A stretch of 64,000 nt of DNA, from positions 2,110,501 to 2,174,500 of the forward strand of contig NZ_CP107970.1 in assembly GCF_036090055.1 (NCBI RefSeq), read 5' to 3'. The notes beneath the pieces are model-generated. The model saw only the letters and a list, made by a program, of their open reading frames with translations, was not told the DNA's origin and ran no database searches. Both the position numbers and the translations under genes were made by a program. Numbering within the stretch: position 1 is the first letter of the stretch; every line of letters begins with the position of its first letter. The DNA is from Nocardioides sp. NBC_00368. GTDB taxonomy: Bacteria > Actinomycetota > Actinomycetes > Propionibacteriales > Nocardioidaceae. Positions 16,971 to 25,034 of the stretch are shown here, in pieces.

Positions 16971-19106
16971 ATGTCTGCAGACCGCTCCTCGATGCCCTGG
17001 CCGATCGCTCCCAAGAAGCCCTCGTCGAAGCAGTTCCACGGCCTGACCCGGACCGACGACTACGAGTGGCTCCGCGACAAGGAGAACCCCGAGGTCATCT
17101 CCTACATCGAGGCCGAGAACGCCTACACCAAGGAGCAGACCGACCACTTGGCCGACCTGCGCTCGCAGATCTTCGAGGAGATCAAGGCGCGCACGCTCGA
17201 GACCGACCTGAGCGTCCCGACGCGCTCGCGCGGCTACTGGTACTACGGCCGCAGCTTCGAGGGGAAGCAGTACGGCGCGAGCTGCCGGGTCGAGGTCGCC
17301 GACCCCGACGACTGGACTCCCCCGACCCCGGCCGACGTCACCCACGACCAGCCGGCCCTCCCCGGTGAGGAGGTGCTGCTCGATCTGGACGCACTCGCCG
17401 AGGGCCACGACTTCTTCAGCCTCGGCGGCTCCTCCGTCAGCCCGTCGACCACGCTGCTCGCCTACGCGACCGACGTGACCGGCGACGAGCGCTACACCGT
17501 ACGCGTCAAGGACCTCACCACCGGCGAGCTGCTGACCGACGAGCTCACCAACGTCCACGGCGGCGCCACCTGGGACCGTGACTCCGCCAACCTCTACTAC
17601 ACGACCGCGGACGAGTCCTGGCGCGCCGACAAGATCTGGCGCCACCGCCTCGGCACCAGCCAGGACGAGGACGAGCTGGTCTTCCACGAGACCGACGACC
17701 GGTTCTGGGTCGGCGTGGGACGCACCAAGTCCGACCGGTTCATGTTCATCGGGACGGCCGCGAAGATCACCGCCGAGTACCGCTTCCTCGACCTCGACGA
17801 CCCCGACGCCGGCTGGCAGGTCTTCGCCGCCCGCGAGGAGGGTGTCGAGTACTCGGTTGAGCACGCCACCATCGCGGGCGAGGACGTCTTCCTCGTCACC
17901 CACAACGCCTCGGGCCCCGACTTCGAGATCGCCACCGCGCCGGTCGCGCCGACCCCGCGCTCCGAGTGGCGGCCGCTGATCGCCCACACCCCCGGCGTAC
18001 GCCTGGAGGACGTGGACGCCTTCGCCGGCCACCTGGTCGTGCACCAGCGCAGCGAGGGCCTGACCCAGCTCCGCATCCTGGAGCTCGGCGTGGACGGCGT
18101 GGCCGACGACTACCTGGTGAAGTTCGACGACGAGCTCTACACCATCGGCTCCGGCTCCAACCCGACCTTCGAGACCCCCGTCGTGCGGCTCGGCTACACC
18201 ACGATGCGCACCCCGGCCTCCGTCTACGACTACGACGTACGCAGCCGCGAGCTGACCCTGCGCAAGCAGGCCCCGGTGCTCGGTGGCTACGACCGCGACG
18301 ACTACGAGGAGCACCGGCTGTGGGCGACGGCCGAGGACGGCGTACGCGTGCCGATCTCGATCGTGGCCAAGAAGGGGCTGCACGAGCAGGGCCCGATCCC
18401 GGTGCTGCTCTACGCCTACGGCTCCTACGAGGCCAGCATGGACCCCTACTTCTCGATCGCGCGGCTGAGCCTGCTGGACCGCGGGATCGGGTTCGCGATC
18501 GCCCACATCCGTGGTGGTGGCGAGATGGGCCGGGCCTGGTACGACGACGGCAAGATGCTGAAGAAGCAGAACACCTTCTCCGACTACATCGCCTGTGCGC
18601 GCCACCTCGCCGAGTCGGGCTGGTCGACGCCGTCCACGATCATCGCGGAGGGTGGCTCCGCCGGCGGGCTGCTGATGGGCGCGGTCGCCAACCAGGCGCC
18701 CGACGCCGTGGGCGCCGTCGTCGCGGCCGTCCCGTTCGTGGACGCGCTGACCACGATGCTCGACGCGACGCTGCCGCTGACGGTGACCGAGTACGACGAA
18801 TGGGGCAACCCGGAGGCCGACAAGGAGATCTACGACTACATGTCCTCCTACGACCCCTACACGAACGTCACCGCACAGCACTACCCGCCGATCCTGGCCG
18901 AGACCAGCATCAACGACACCCGGGTGCTCTACGTCGAGCCGGCGAAATGGGTCGCCAAGCTGCGCGCGACGGCCGAGAATCCGGGTGACGTACTGCTGAA
19001 GACGGAGATGGCGGCCGGACACGGTGGGGTCTCGGGGCGCTACAAGGCGTGGGAGGACCGGGCGTTCAGCCTCGCCTGGATGATCGACCAGGTGACCTCT
19101 TCGTAG
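16971..19106 (+). CDS. Prolyl oligopeptidase family serine peptidase (oligopeptidase B-like, S9A)
   Basis: A 711-residue cytoplasmic oligopeptidase. The N-terminal propeller is recognised by RTDDYEWLRDKENPEVISYIEAENAYT and YWYYGRSFEGKQYGASCR. The C-terminal alpha/beta-hydrolase domain carries the nucleophile in EGGSAGGLLMGAVAN (near residue 560), an Asp in NDTRVLYVEPAKW and the His in AGHGGVSGR. The arrangement fits oligopeptidase B (PtrB), which cleaves short peptides after basic residues. ATG at 16971 is chosen; ATG at 16992 is also possible. The stop codon abuts a 159-bp palindromic repeat whose first base is the last base of the stop. Confidence 0.92.
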   Translation: MSADRSSMPWPIAPKKPSSKQFHGLTRTDDYEWLRDKENPEVISYIEAENAYTKEQTDHLADLRSQIFEEIKARTLETDLSVPTRSRGYWYYGRSFEGKQYGASCRVEVADPDDWTPPTPADVTHDQPALPGEEVLLDLDALAEGHDFFSLGGSSVSPSTTLLAYATDVTGDERYTVRVKDLTTGELLTDELTNVHGGATWDRDSANLYYTTADESWRADKIWRHRLGTSQDEDELVFHETDDRFWVGVGRTKSDRFMFIGTAAKITAEYRFLDLDDPDAGWQVFAAREEGVEYSVEHATIAGEDVFLVTHNASGPDFEIATAPVAPTPRSEWRPLIAHTPGVRLEDVDAFAGHLVVHQRSEGLTQLRILELGVDGVADDYLVKFDDELYTIGSGSNPTFETPVVRLGYTTMRTPASVYDYDVRSRELTLRKQAPVLGGYDRDDYEEHRLWATAEDGVRVPISIVAKKGLHEQGPIPVLLYAYGSYEASMDPYFSIARLSLLDRGIGFAIAHIRGGGEMGRAWYDDGKMLKKQNTFSDYIACARHLAESGWSTPSTIIAEGGSAGGLLMGAVANQAPDAVGAVVAAVPFVDALTTMLDATLPLTVTEYDEWGNPEADKEIYDYMSSYDPYTNVTAQHYPPILAETSINDTRVLYVEPAKWVAKLRATAENPGDVLLKTEMAAGHGGVSGRYKAWEDRAFSLAWMIDQVTSS

Positions 19107-19264
19107 GCCGTGTCTCTCGAAGACACGGCGGCCGCGAGCGGCGTTTCGGGCCGATCTGGCAAGGCGGCGCTGCGAAGGCAGCCTGGAGGCTTTCGAGCGG
19201 CGCCAACGCAGCCAGATCGGATGCGAAACGTCGCGTAGCGGGCGTGGATTCGGGAGACACGGCC
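19106..19264. repeat. 159-bp imperfect palindromic element (MITE-like)
   Basis: The ends are inverted repeats: GGCCGTGTCTCTCGAA (19106-19121) and TTCGGGAGACACGGCC (19249-19264), 15 of 16 matched. Pairing continues inward: the segment around GCGTTTCGGGCCGATCTGGC (19141-19160) matches the reverse complement of 19211-19232. The left end can also fold on itself (CCGTGTCT / AGACACGG). It has no ORF or clear target-site duplication. The rest of the gap to sigB (19265-19402) holds a weak hairpin (CTCGGGGT / ACCCCTGAG) and nothing else recognised. Confidence 0.7.
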
Positions 19265-19402
19265 TGGGCATATCTGCGGGGATCTCGGGGTACTCCATGA
19301 GAAACCCCTGAGATTCACCTCGCGATGCAACTTATCGCCTGCCGCGTACGTCGAACCGGACAAGAGATCGAAGACGGATTCGATGACAAGGCGCTCTACC
19401 AG

Positions 19403-19428
19403 GGAACACCTGGGAGGGGCGAAGCGTT
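19403..19428 (+). promoter_or_regulatory. ECF-sigma-type promoter of sigB
   Basis: GGAAC (19403-19407) and CGTT (19425-19428) are separated by 17 bp, the canonical spacing of SigE/SigH/SigR-class ECF promoters. Transcription would start about 37 nt before the sigB ATG. This parallels the ECF-controlled sigB promoters of mycobacteria and corynebacteria (established knowledge). Confidence 0.7.
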
Positions 19429-19471
19429 GAAACCACCGTGAGGCCACAAACCTCACCGTGAGGAGGTTCCC

Positions 19472-20419
19472 ATGGCGACACGCACCGCAACCGCCACCCG
19501 AGAGATCGAGGGGCGTGACAGCGTCGGGCTGTATCTCGACGAGATCGCCCGCAACGAGCTCCTGGATGCTGCCAAAGAGGTTGAGCTGTCCAAGGCGATC
19601 GAGGCCGGCCTGATGGCCGAGCATCTCCTGGCCGAGGGCCGCGTAGGCCGCAAGAAGGCACCCGGTGGAGCCACCCGAGCGGAGCTGGAGTGGCTGGCCG
19701 AGGAGGGTCACCGCGCCACCCGCGAGTTCATCAACGCCAACCTGCGTCTGGTGGTGTCGATCGCACGGAAGTACGGTCGCGCCCAGATGCCGATGCTGGA
19801 CCTGATCCAGGAAGGCAATACCGGCCTGATCCGGGCCGTTGAGAAGTTCGACTACACCAAGGGCTACAAGTTCTCGACGTACGCCACCTGGTGGGTGCGT
19901 CAGGCGATCACCCGTGGCATCGCCCAGCAGGCGCGCGTGGTCCGGCTCCCGGTCCACGTCGTCGAGGAGCTCAACCAGGTCGGCGGCGCCCGCCGCACCC
20001 TGGAGCGTCAGCTCGGCCGTGACCCGGAGCCGGAGGAGATCGCCGCCGAGCTCGGTATGGACATCGACCGCGTCCTCGACCTGCTCTCCTGGGGTCGTGA
20101 CCACGTCTCGCTCGACACCCCGATCGACGAGGACGGCGACACCTCCCTGGGTGACCTGATGGCCCAGGAGTCGGCGCCGTCGCCCGACATGGACGTCATC
20201 GACGTCGAGTCGCGTGAGCGGCTCAACTCGCTGGTCGGCCAGCTCGACGAGCGCTCTGCCGACATCGTCCGCTCCCGCTACGGCCTCACCGACGGCCGTC
20301 AGCACAAGCTCGCCGACATCGGCGTCAAGCACGGCATCTCCGCCGAGCGCGTGCGCCAGCTCGAGCGCGAGGCCCTGCAGAAGCTCCGCCGCTTCGCAGA
20401 TCCCGACCTGGCGGCGTAG
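19472..20419 (+). CDS. sigB: Group 2 RNA polymerase sigma factor (SigB-like)
   Basis: A 315-residue sigma-70 factor lacking the long N-terminal extension of SigA. Region 1.2 is DSVGLYLDEIARNELL. Region 2 contains NANLRLVVSIARKYGRAQMPMLDLIQEGN and the promoter-melting KGYKFSTYATWWVRQAITRG. Region 4.2 ends LADIGVKHGISAERVRQLEREAL. It matches mycobacterial SigB/HrdA-type non-essential stress factors. GAGGAGG lies 5 nt before the ATG. The ECF-type promoter upstream suggests induction by envelope or oxidative stress through an ECF factor. A GTGAGG / CCTCAC / GTGAGG series just before the ATG could sequester or free the ribosome-binding site. A terminator follows. Confidence 0.95.
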   Translation: MATRTATATREIEGRDSVGLYLDEIARNELLDAAKEVELSKAIEAGLMAEHLLAEGRVGRKKAPGGATRAELEWLAEEGHRATREFINANLRLVVSIARKYGRAQMPMLDLIQEGNTGLIRAVEKFDYTKGYKFSTYATWWVRQAITRGIAQQARVVRLPVHVVEELNQVGGARRTLERQLGRDPEPEEIAAELGMDIDRVLDLLSWGRDHVSLDTPIDEDGDTSLGDLMAQESAPSPDMDVIDVESRERLNSLVGQLDERSADIVRSRYGLTDGRQHKLADIGVKHGISAERVRQLEREALQKLRRFADPDLAA

Positions 20420-20453
20420 CCGACAGGTCGGAGATCGGGGCGGCAGACGCCCA

Positions 20454-20489
20454 AGATTCGGCGCTCCTCGTAAGAGGGGCGCCGAATCT
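20454..20489 (+). terminator. sigB terminator hairpin
   Basis: AGATTCGGCGC (20454-20464) pairs perfectly with GCGCCGAATCT (20479-20489), and CCTC/GAGG pairs inside the loop. Its right arm overlaps the first unit of repeat array B. Confidence 0.75.
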
Positions 20490-20585
20490 GTAGTTGTGGC
20501 GGGCGAGAATGCAGTTGTGGGCGACGAATGTGGAGTCTCGTCGCCCACAACTACCGATTCGACTCGCCACAACTACGGTTTCGGC
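20481..20585. repeat. 21-bp-unit repeat array, copy B
   Basis: Two forward 21-bp units (20481-20501 and 20502-20522) face two inverted ones (about 20542-20585) across a 19-bp centre. Each forward unit carries TAGTTGTGGCG or CAGTTGTGGGC, and each inverted unit carries CCACAACTAC. The array fills the gap between the convergent sigB and second Y-polymerase genes. Confidence 0.8.
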
Positions 20586-20587
20586 GG

Positions 20588-21727
20588 TCAGTAGCCGCCG
20601 GGCGGCGGAGCCATCTCCAGACGTACGCCGATGAGGCGGACCGGGCGGTCCTTCTCGACCCGCTCCAGGAGCGCCTCGGCCTCGTCCGCGAGGCGGTCGG
20701 GGTCGAGGGTGGGCTCGGGGAGCTTGTGGCCGCGGGTGACGGTGAAGAACGGCTTGAACCGCACCTTGATCTCGACCCGGATGACCGGGCGGCCCTCCTT
20801 GACCACGTCCGCGAGGCACTCGGCGCACAGGCGGCGGGTGGCGGCCACGATGTCGGGCCACTCGACGAGGTCCTGCTGGAAGGTCTCCTCGTGGCCGTGG
20901 CCACGGGCGACCCACGGCGAGGGGTCCACCGGGCTGGTGTCGGCGCCGCGGCCGAGCCTGCGCAGCCAGGGACCGGTCGTCGGGCCGATCTCGGCGGCCA
21001 GCCGCTCGGCCGAGGCCGCGCCCAGGTCGGCGACCGTCTCGATCCCGAGCCGGGCGAGCCGCTTGGCGGTCTTCGCCCCGATCCCCCACAGCGCGTCGGT
21101 GGGACGGTGGCCCATCTCGGCGGCCCAGGTCTCATGGGTGATCCGGTAGACGCCGGTCCCCCGCAGCTGTCCGTCCGGTCCGGGCTCGTGACCGCCCGCA
21201 CCGGCCTCTCGCGCGACCGCACCGTCGACCCGCTGCTTGGCGAACCCGGTGGCGAGCTTCGCCTGCAGCTTGTTGTCGCCGACACCGACCCCGCTGCGCA
21301 GTCGGGTGCGCTCGAGCACGAGGTGGCGTACGTCCTGGGCGAAGGCCACCGGATCCCCCAGGCCGCCGTGGCCGGGGCCGGGGCCGAGGAAGGCCTCGTC
21401 CCAGCCGAGGACCTGGACGAGGACGGGTACGCCGCCCCACTCCAGCGATCGCAGCGTGTCCATGACGCCCGCCGAGGCCTCGTCGTAGGCGGTGTGGTCG
21501 ACCGGCAGCAGCACGGCGTCGGGACACTTCCGCACCGCCAGCCGCAGCGGCATCCCGGAGCCGACCCCGTGCGCCCGCGCCTCGTAGGACGCCGTCGAGA
21601 CGACTGCCCGCTCGGTCGGGTCCCCACGACCGCCCACGATCACCGGCTTCCCGGCGAGCTCGGGCCGCCGCAGCACCTCCACCGCCGCGATGAACTGGTC
21701 CAGGTCGACGTGCAGCACGACGCTCAT
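20588..21727 (-). CDS. Second Y-family DNA polymerase (DinB-like)
   Basis: A 379-residue translesion polymerase. The first catalytic Asp is in VLHVDLDQFIAAVE (residues 4-17), and the second acidic pair is in VLGWDEAFLGPGPG, an unusual variant of the SLDEA motif. The helix-hairpin-helix is LWGIGAKTAKRLARLGIETVADL. The little finger ends VRLIGVRLEM. It differs from the DinB encoded at 15.5 kb in the catalytic loop and lacks that protein's C-terminal tail, so the two are paralogues rather than recent duplicates. ATG at 21727 is chosen over an upstream in-frame ATG (21751), because MSVVLHVDLDQF is the family start. Confidence 0.9.
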   Translation of the reverse strand: MSVVLHVDLDQFIAAVEVLRRPELAGKPVIVGGRGDPTERAVVSTASYEARAHGVGSGMPLRLAVRKCPDAVLLPVDHTAYDEASAGVMDTLRSLEWGGVPVLVQVLGWDEAFLGPGPGHGGLGDPVAFAQDVRHLVLERTRLRSGVGVGDNKLQAKLATGFAKQRVDGAVAREAGAGGHEPGPDGQLRGTGVYRITHETWAAEMGHRPTDALWGIGAKTAKRLARLGIETVADLGAASAERLAAEIGPTTGPWLRRLGRGADTSPVDPSPWVARGHGHEETFQQDLVEWPDIVAATRRLCAECLADVVKEGRPVIRVEIKVRFKPFFTVTRGHKLPEPTLDPDRLADEAEALLERVEKDRPVRLIGVRLEMAPPPGGY

Positions 21728-21762
21728 GCGTCGATGGTGCCACGAACGCACCAGCGAGGGCG

Positions 21763-23112
21763 TCAGCCTTCGGAGGCCACCTCGGAGAGCGCCGCAGAGG
21801 CCTTCTCCGCCTGCTCGCGTACGTCACCGGGCACCGGCACCGCTCCGGCGGTGCGCTGCTGCCACAGCTGCATGGCGACGACCTTCGCCGCCGCCTGCTC
21901 GACGCGACCGCGATCGAGACGGCCGGAACGCAGCGCCTTGACCACGCTGCGGTGGGCGGCCTTGGAGTTGGCCGGCATCAGCAGGAGGTCGGCGCCGGCC
22001 TCCAGGGCCGCGACCGAGGGCTTCTTCGTGGTGGTCGTCACCGCGCCCATCCCCAGCGAGTCGGTGACGGCAATGCCGGTGAAGTCGAGGTCGTCGCGGA
22101 GCAGGTCGTAGATCGGCGCGGCCATGCTGGCCGGCTTCCCGGGAGCCACCGCCTTGACGTCGACATGGCTGATCATGACCGCCGGGGCCCCGGCATCGAC
22201 CGCGGCGTCGAACGGCACCAGGTCGCGGCGCTCGAGCTTCTTCATCCCGAAGTCGAGCTCCTGGAGCCCGAGGTGGGTGTCGCCGGTGACGGCTCCGTGA
22301 CCCGGGAAGTGCTTGGTCGTGGAGACCAGACCGGCCTCGTTGTAGCCCTGCACCGCGGCGGAGACCGCCGTGGCTGCCACCCGGGGCTTCTCGCTCGGCG
22401 AGCGCGACCCGATCGTCGGGTCGGCCGCGCCGACGGTCACGTCGGCGACCGGCGCGAAGGCCCAGGTGAAGCCCAGGTCGCGCAGCTCGAGCGCCGTCGT
22501 ACGCGCCGCCTCGGTCGTCGCCGCGATGCCCTTGCGCGGCTTCGCCTCGATGGCGTCACCCGTGCGCGCGAACTCCGGGAACTCGGTGGCCACGCCGCGC
22601 AGGTGGGAGACGACGCCACCCTCCTGGTCGACGCCGATCACCGCGGGGAACGTACGGCCGTCGGCCGCCACCGCGCGGGAGACCGCCGCGGTCGTCTCGC
22701 GCACCTGCGCCTCGTCGACGACGTTCTCGCCGGTCACGCTGACGCCGGCGAGATGGAGCTTGCGCACCATCTTCGCGGCCTTGGCCGGGTCGGTGCCGTG
22801 GTAGCGGCCGACGATCACCTGTCCGGCGAGCTGCTTCTCGTCCCAGCCCGCGACCAGCTCACGAGCGGTCGCGAGCTCTCCGCGCGTCGGACCCCAGCCC
22901 AGGGGCGTGGTGTCCTTCTTCGGGTCGGTCTTCGTGGTGGCAGCAGCCGGCCTGTTCGGCTCGTCCTCGACCCTCGTCGGCATGCCGACGGTCACCGCCG
23001 CCGCGCCAGCGCCGGCCGCCAGGGCCAGCACCGCCCCCGCGATCACCGGTCGCACCCAACGCCTCGGACGACGCTGCTGATCCTCTGATTCGGTGTGCTT
23101 GCCCCCAGTCAC
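21763..23112 (-). CDS. Glycoside hydrolase family 3 protein (NagZ-like), membrane-anchored
   Basis: A 449-residue protein. A basic N-terminus (residues 1-22) and one hydrophobic segment (23-45, VIAGAVLALAAGAGAAAVTV) act as an uncleaved anchor or signal sequence. An Ala/Thr/Pro/Lys linker follows, then a GH3 N-terminal domain. Recognisable motifs are IGVDQEGGVVSHLRG, KHFPGHGAVTGDTH and the nucleophile motif TDSLGMGAV. The KHFPGHG(x)4-5DTH signature is that of beta-N-acetylglucosaminidases acting on peptidoglycan fragments, so a cell-wall recycling role is likely. It lacks the GH3 C-terminal domain. coaE lies 32 bp upstream on the same strand. Confidence 0.9.
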   Translation of the reverse strand: MTGGKHTESEDQQRRPRRWVRPVIAGAVLALAAGAGAAAVTVGMPTRVEDEPNRPAAATTKTDPKKDTTPLGWGPTRGELATARELVAGWDEKQLAGQVIVGRYHGTDPAKAAKMVRKLHLAGVSVTGENVVDEAQVRETTAAVSRAVAADGRTFPAVIGVDQEGGVVSHLRGVATEFPEFARTGDAIEAKPRKGIAATTEAARTTALELRDLGFTWAFAPVADVTVGAADPTIGSRSPSEKPRVAATAVSAAVQGYNEAGLVSTTKHFPGHGAVTGDTHLGLQELDFGMKKLERRDLVPFDAAVDAGAPAVMISHVDVKAVAPGKPASMAAPIYDLLRDDLDFTGIAVTDSLGMGAVTTTTKKPSVAALEAGADLLLMPANSKAAHRSVVKALRSGRLDRGRVEQAAAKVVAMQLWQQRTAGAVPVPGDVREQAEKASAALSEVASEG

Positions 23113-23144
23113 GCGGCCGAGTATGTCAGCAACCCCCGCCTATC

Positions 23145-23732
23145 TCACGAACTGGCGAGGGCGTCGTAGATCTCCTCCACCCGCTTGCGCAGGTCCTCGA
23201 GGGTGCCGGTGTTGTCGATGACGTACGTCGCGACCGCGAGCCGATCCTCACGACTGGCCTGCGCGGCGATGCGGGCGCGGGCGTCGGCCTCGGTCATCCC
23301 GCGCGCGACCGCGCGCTCGACCTGGGTCTCGACCGGCACGTCGACGACGATCACCTCGTCGAAGAACGGCGCGTAGCCGACCTCGACCAGCAGCGGGATG
23401 TCGTTGACGACCAGCCTCCCCGCCGCCCGCGCGGTCTCCTCGAGCTCCGCGGAGCGCGCCCCGACCAGCGGGTGCACGATCGCGTTGAGCCGCTCGCGGG
23501 CGCTCTCGTCGGCGAAGACGATCTCGCCCACCTTGGCGCGGTCCAGCTCCCCGGACTCGGTCAGCACCGACGGCCCGAACTCCTCGACGACGGCCGCGAG
23601 GCCGGGCGTGCCCGGCTCGACGACCTCACGGGCGATCTTGTCCGAGTCGACGATCACCGCCCCGAACCCGGCCAGCAGCTCCGACACCGTGCTCTTCCCC
23701 GAGGCGATCCCGCCGGTGAGTCCTACGCGCAT
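23145..23732 (-). CDS. coaE: Dephospho-CoA kinase
   Basis: A 195-residue P-loop kinase catalysing the last step of coenzyme A synthesis, phosphorylation of dephospho-CoA at the 3' hydroxyl. GGIASGKST (residues 7-15) is the Walker A motif. DSDKIAREVVEPGTPGL and VNDIPLLVEVGYAPFFDEVIVVD are the family motifs for substrate and lid regions. The length is that of the stand-alone enzyme; the C-terminal UPF0157 fusion seen in mycobacteria is absent. It lies near rpsA, as in other actinobacteria. Confidence 0.95.
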   Translation of the reverse strand: MRVGLTGGIASGKSTVSELLAGFGAVIVDSDKIAREVVEPGTPGLAAVVEEFGPSVLTESGELDRAKVGEIVFADESARERLNAIVHPLVGARSAELEETARAAGRLVVNDIPLLVEVGYAPFFDEVIVVDVPVETQVERAVARGMTEADARARIAAQASREDRLAVATYVIDNTGTLEDLRKRVEEIYDALASS

Positions 23733-23744
23733 GGCGTCAACCTA

Positions 23745-24710
23745 CTAGGCGCTGGCCGGCTCCCCGCAGGCGAACCGGCGCCGGTAGGCCTGGGGCGAGA
23801 GACCTCGCACCCGGGTGAAGTGGTGGCGCAGGGCCGCGGCGTTGCCGAAGCCGACCTCACCCGCGATCCACTCCACCGACCGCTCGGTGCGCTCCAGCAG
23901 CTCCTCGGCACGGCGGACCCGCTGGGCGGTGATCCAGGCATAGGGCGTGGCCCCGGTCTCGGCGCGGAACCGTCGCGCGAACGTACGCGGCGACATCAGC
24001 ACCTGCCGGGCGAGCGAGTCCACGTCGAGCTCCTCGTGGAGATGGGACGAGATCCAGGCCAGCAGGGGTCCCAGCGTCTCAGCGTCGGGCTCGGGGACCG
24101 GGTGGGAGATGAACTGCGCCTGTCCCCCGTCACGCTGCGGCGGCACGACCATCCGACGGGCGACGGCGGAGGCGACCGCGGCGCCGTACTCCTGGCGCCA
24201 GATGTGCAGAGCGGCGTCGAGCACCGAGGCGGTGCCGGCGCTGGTGACGATCTGGCCGGTGTCGACGTAGAGCACCTCGGGGACGACCCGGGACTCCGGG
24301 AACCGGCGCTGCAGCTCGGTGGCGTACTTCCAGTGGGTGGTGCACTCGATCCCGTCGAGCAGGCCCGCCTCCCCCAGCGCGAAGGCGCCGGAGCAGGCGG
24401 TGAGGAACCGGGCCCCGCGGGCGTGCGCGCGCAGCAGCGCGTCCTTCACCTCCACGGGAAGGGTGCCGCTGGGACCGCCGAACGCGGGGATGGCGATCAG
24501 GTCGGCCTCCTCGAGGCGCTCCAGGCCGTTGGGTGCCTCGACCTTGAACCCGAGGTTGGTGCGCACCATCCCGGCCGTCGGCGCACACACGGCGAAGTCG
24601 AGGTAGGGCACCCCGTCGTCGCGGCGGTCGATGGCGAAAGCCTCGCAGACCGCACCGAACTCGAAGGGGGCGACACCGTCCCAGATCACCGCAGCGACGT
24701 TCCTAAGCAC
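23745..24710 (-). CDS. GlxA-type AraC-family transcriptional regulator (DJ-1/PfpI + HTH)
   Basis: A 321-residue regulator. Residues 1-190 form a DJ-1/PfpI-like domain (AAVIWDGVAPFEFGAVCEAF), with the nucleophile-elbow cysteine in FLTACSGAFALGEAGLL. Residues 215-315 form the double HTH of AraC proteins (VDSLARQVLMSPRTFARRFRAETGATPYAWI, then VEWIAGEVGFGNAAALRHHFTRVRGLSPQAYRR). Such proteins sense small amines or other metabolites; the ligand here is not known. GTG at 24710 is the start. Four TGGCAGNAAT-type half-sites occupy the 89 bp to the divergent small gene and are its probable operator. Confidence 0.9.
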   Translation of the reverse strand: MLRNVAAVIWDGVAPFEFGAVCEAFAIDRRDDGVPYLDFAVCAPTAGMVRTNLGFKVEAPNGLERLEEADLIAIPAFGGPSGTLPVEVKDALLRAHARGARFLTACSGAFALGEAGLLDGIECTTHWKYATELQRRFPESRVVPEVLYVDTGQIVTSAGTASVLDAALHIWRQEYGAAVASAVARRMVVPPQRDGGQAQFISHPVPEPDAETLGPLLAWISSHLHEELDVDSLARQVLMSPRTFARRFRAETGATPYAWITAQRVRRAEELLERTERSVEWIAGEVGFGNAAALRHHFTRVRGLSPQAYRRRFACGEPASA

Positions 24711-24726
24711 CTCAGAAGGGTGCCAG

Positions 24727-24800
24727 TTGGCAGGAAATCGCGCAACTTAGGCATTTCTGCCAATGTGGCAGGAATACCTGGTAGCGAAGAATTACTGCCA
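24727..24800. promoter_or_regulatory. Operator array: two inverted pairs of TGGCAG(N)AAT half-sites
   Basis: Half-sites are TTGGCAGGAAAT (24727-24738), ATTTCTGCCAA (24753-24763, inverted), TGGCAGGAAT (24766-24775) and ATTACTGCCA (24791-24800, inverted). The last overlaps the start codon of the small membrane protein gene. Location and symmetry suggest binding by the adjacent AraC-type regulator. Confidence 0.65.
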
Positions 24801-24958
24801 TGACCACCGCACTGATCCTCCTCGCACTGTTCGCCCTCGCCACCTACGCCACCTTCGCCGTCGTCCACGGCGACCGCCCCAAGGCCGCGCCCCGGTCCCA
24901 CGCCATCGACCCGGCCTTCGAACCCCGCAGCAGCCTGCCTGCCGCCAGGTGGCCCTAA
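24800..24958 (+). CDS. Small membrane protein (52 residues)
   Basis: The frame from ATG at 24800 encodes 52 residues. An N-terminal hydrophobic helix (MTTALILLALFALATYATFA) is followed by VVHGDRPKAAPRSHAIDPAFEP and a short basic tail. The layout (one helix, then a Pro/Arg/His-rich tail with RSHxxDP) is like short conserved membrane proteins I have seen in other actinobacteria, but I cannot name a family. No good ribosome-binding site precedes it. The operator half-site overlapping the ATG would allow repression by the divergent GlxA-type regulator. A bidirectional terminator follows 6 bp after the stop. Confidence 0.6.
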   Translation: MTTALILLALFALATYATFAVVHGDRPKAAPRSHAIDPAFEPRSSLPAARWP

Positions 24959-24963
24959 AAGGC

Positions 24964-24997
24964 GAATGCCCGGCCCCTCGAAAGGGGCCGGGCATTC
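24964..24997. terminator. Bidirectional terminator between the small membrane protein and rpsA
   Basis: GAATGCCCGGCCCC (24964-24977) pairs perfectly with GGGGCCGGGCATTC (24984-24997) around TCGAAA. A-rich sequence lies on one side and CGTTTT on the other, which suits termination from both strands. Confidence 0.85.
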
Positions 24998-25034
24998 GTG
25001 CGTTTTCAGAGCATCAGCTCAGAAGCTCACGCGT

